From Actinomadura darangshiensis (lineage in GTDB: Bacteria; Actinomycetota; Actinomycetes; Streptosporangiales; Streptosporangiaceae), in NCBI RefSeq assembly GCF_004349235.1, contig NZ_SMKY01000011.1, positions 1 to 64,000 on the forward strand: a stretch of 64,000 bases of DNA. Reading direction: 5' to 3'. A program made the position numbers and the translations under genes. Positions 63,015 to 64,000 of this stretch are shown here, in pieces; position 1 is the stretch's first letter; each line of letters begins with the position of its first letter. Under the pieces are notes generated by a model that was given only the letters and a program-made list of their open reading frames with translations, was not told where the DNA came from and made no database searches.

Positions 63015-64000
63015 CTACGCGCCTTCGCGGAGGACGACGTCCCGGCCGAGCGCCTCCGCGCGCCGCCGGTCGCCCTTCTTGATCAGTTCGGTGAGCAGGT
63101 AGCGGCGCGGCTTCACGGTCGCGGTGCGGTGCAGGGCGTCCGGCGCCACCTCGAACGGCTCCGCCAGCCCGGGGAACTCCGCGGCCGCGGCGCGCCACGC
63201 CGCCTCGTCGAGCGGCGTCCCCGCGCGCATGCAGACGACCGGGACGGGCCGCCCCGCGCCGTCCGGGACGATCACGATCTCCGCGGCGCCGGGGAACCGG
63301 TCCATGAGCCGGTCCTCGATCCGCAGGCAGCTCTCGACGCCGTCGATGCGGTCCGCGATCCGGTCGAGCACCTCCAGCCGGCCCCAGGGCCCCCGCCGGC
63401 CCCAGTCGCCGGTGTCGAACCAGCGGCCGTACCGGCGCTCGGAGAACTTGTCCGGCGTCCCGACGAGCGACAGCACCCGCGCGGGCGTCCGCACCTGGAT
63501 CATGCCGGGCGCACGCTGCGAGCGGCGGCGCCGTCCCGTCCGGGGGTCGCAGATCCGGGCGCGGACCCCGGGCACCTCCCAGCCGACGCTGCGCGAGTCC
63601 CCGGCGCCGTCCCGGCGCGCCGTGCGCCGGGTGTGCAGGCGCACCGACACGACCTGGACCTCGGTCATCCCGTAGCACTGCAGCCAGAGCGGGAGGGTCC
63701 GCCCGGACGCGTCGAGCAGCCGCCGCACCGTCCGCGGGTGGATGGCGTCGAAGGTGTTGACGAACATGCGGACGCTCGCGAACGGCCGCGCCGCGTCGCC
63801 GGCCAGCCGCTCCCAGCCGAGGAAAGCGTTCGGGTGCGCCTCGACGAGCGTCGGGCGGTAGCGGGCGAACAGGTCGGCGACGGTGTCCCCGTCCGGCCGT
63901 CCGATGCCGAGCAGGGAGGTGCCGCGCGACAGCGACGCCATCTGGGTCACCGCGGCCCGCACGTGCACATGGGAGATCGCGCTGGCGAACAGTTCGCCGG
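63015..64000 (-). CDS. Adenylate-forming (ANL) ligase, C-terminal part (partial)
   Basis: The frame is open at the right edge; about 328 residues are visible. LWLQCYGMTEVQVVSVRLHT is the A5-like YGxTE motif and RWFDTGDWGRRGPWGRLEVL the TGD hinge. The C-terminus has TATVKPRRYLLTELIKKGDR, with candidate catalytic lysines. The P-loop lies beyond the window. An Arg-rich insertion (TRRTARRDGAGD, RRRRSQRAPG) is unusual for acyl-CoA ligases. It would activate a carboxylic acid for CoA, carrier-protein or amide ligation. It is first in the visible order of the minus-strand run. Confidence 0.8.
   Translation of the reverse strand, partial: GELFASAISHVHVRAAVTQMASLSRGTSLLGIGRPDGDTVADLFARYRPTLVEAHPNAFLGWERLAGDAARPFASVRMFVNTFDAIHPRTVRRLLDASGRTLPLWLQCYGMTEVQVVSVRLHTRRTARRDGAGDSRSVGWEVPGVRARICDPRTGRRRRSQRAPGMIQVRTPARVLSLVGTPDKFSERRYGRWFDTGDWGRRGPWGRLEVLDRIADRIDGVESCLRIEDRLMDRFPGAAEIVIVPDGAGRPVPVVCMRAGTPLDEAAWRAAAAEFPGLAEPFEVAPDALHRTATVKPRRYLLTELIKKGDRRRAEALGRDVVLREGA

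Noticed and set aside
1-64000. tRNA, rRNA or CRISPR loci
   Set aside because: I saw no cloverleaf with CCA-type ends, rRNA segment or regular repeat-spacer array by eye; a tRNAscan or Infernal run would settle this.

Overview
The window is very GC-rich, uses many GTG starts and carries typical actinobacterial genes: a Bpa/PafE-type proteasome activator, a MptB-like mannosyltransferase, DUF4446, DUF574 and an extra EF-Tu. This fits a filamentous actinomycete, perhaps Actinomadura or another Thermomonosporaceae. The family-level placement is inference. Many genes start 6-7 bases after a TANNNT -10 element with no ribosome binding site, which suggests leaderless transcripts.

Positions 1-27060 are mostly housekeeping and lineage-conserved genes. 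They include a proline-rich protein (partial), a quinone oxidoreductase, the proteasome activator, a HAD phosphatase, serS and a methyltransferase. Two tandem paralogous secreted repeat proteins sit between serS and a DsbA-family oxidoreductase. Then come pheA, DUF4446, membrane glycosyltransferases, a STAS protein, a two-component system, a small Cys-motif protein, membrane proteins, an acyl-CoA ligase, a secreted nuclease-like protein, a divergent EF-Tu, an MFS transporter and arginine deiminase.

Positions 27064-63968 are different and look accessory. A six-gene operon, hemE-hemF-hemA-hemC-hemB-hemL, has a four-base overlap at every junction. It encodes the route from glutamyl-tRNA to protoporphyrinogen except for HemD. 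About 17 kb further on, a second hem set appears: hemH-hemE-hemF-flavin reductase, with a divergent protoporphyrinogen oxidase gene. This ferrochelatase looks like the mitochondrial [2Fe-2S] type and HemF is the oxygen-dependent enzyme, so the set is built for the protoporphyrin-dependent route. Most actinobacteria use the coproporphyrin route.

Between the two hem sets lie an iron-uptake pair (a fused EfeU-EfeO and EfeB), transporters, TetR and LuxR regulators, and a transposase-like protein that appears to lack its catalytic triad. IdeR/DmdR-like iron boxes lie before efeUO (two) and before hemH2 (one). To the right is a minus-strand run of an adenylate-forming ligase (partial), a monoamine-oxidase-like flavoenzyme, a CrtA-like monooxygenase, an alpha/beta hydrolase, a second monoamine-oxidase-like flavoenzyme and an MFS exporter.

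My reading is that 27-64 kb holds a specialised gene cluster in which iron uptake and a dedicated porphyrin/heme supply serve heme- and flavin-dependent chemistry, or in which a tetrapyrrole-derived compound is itself the product. The gene content is seen directly. The product and the functional link are inference.
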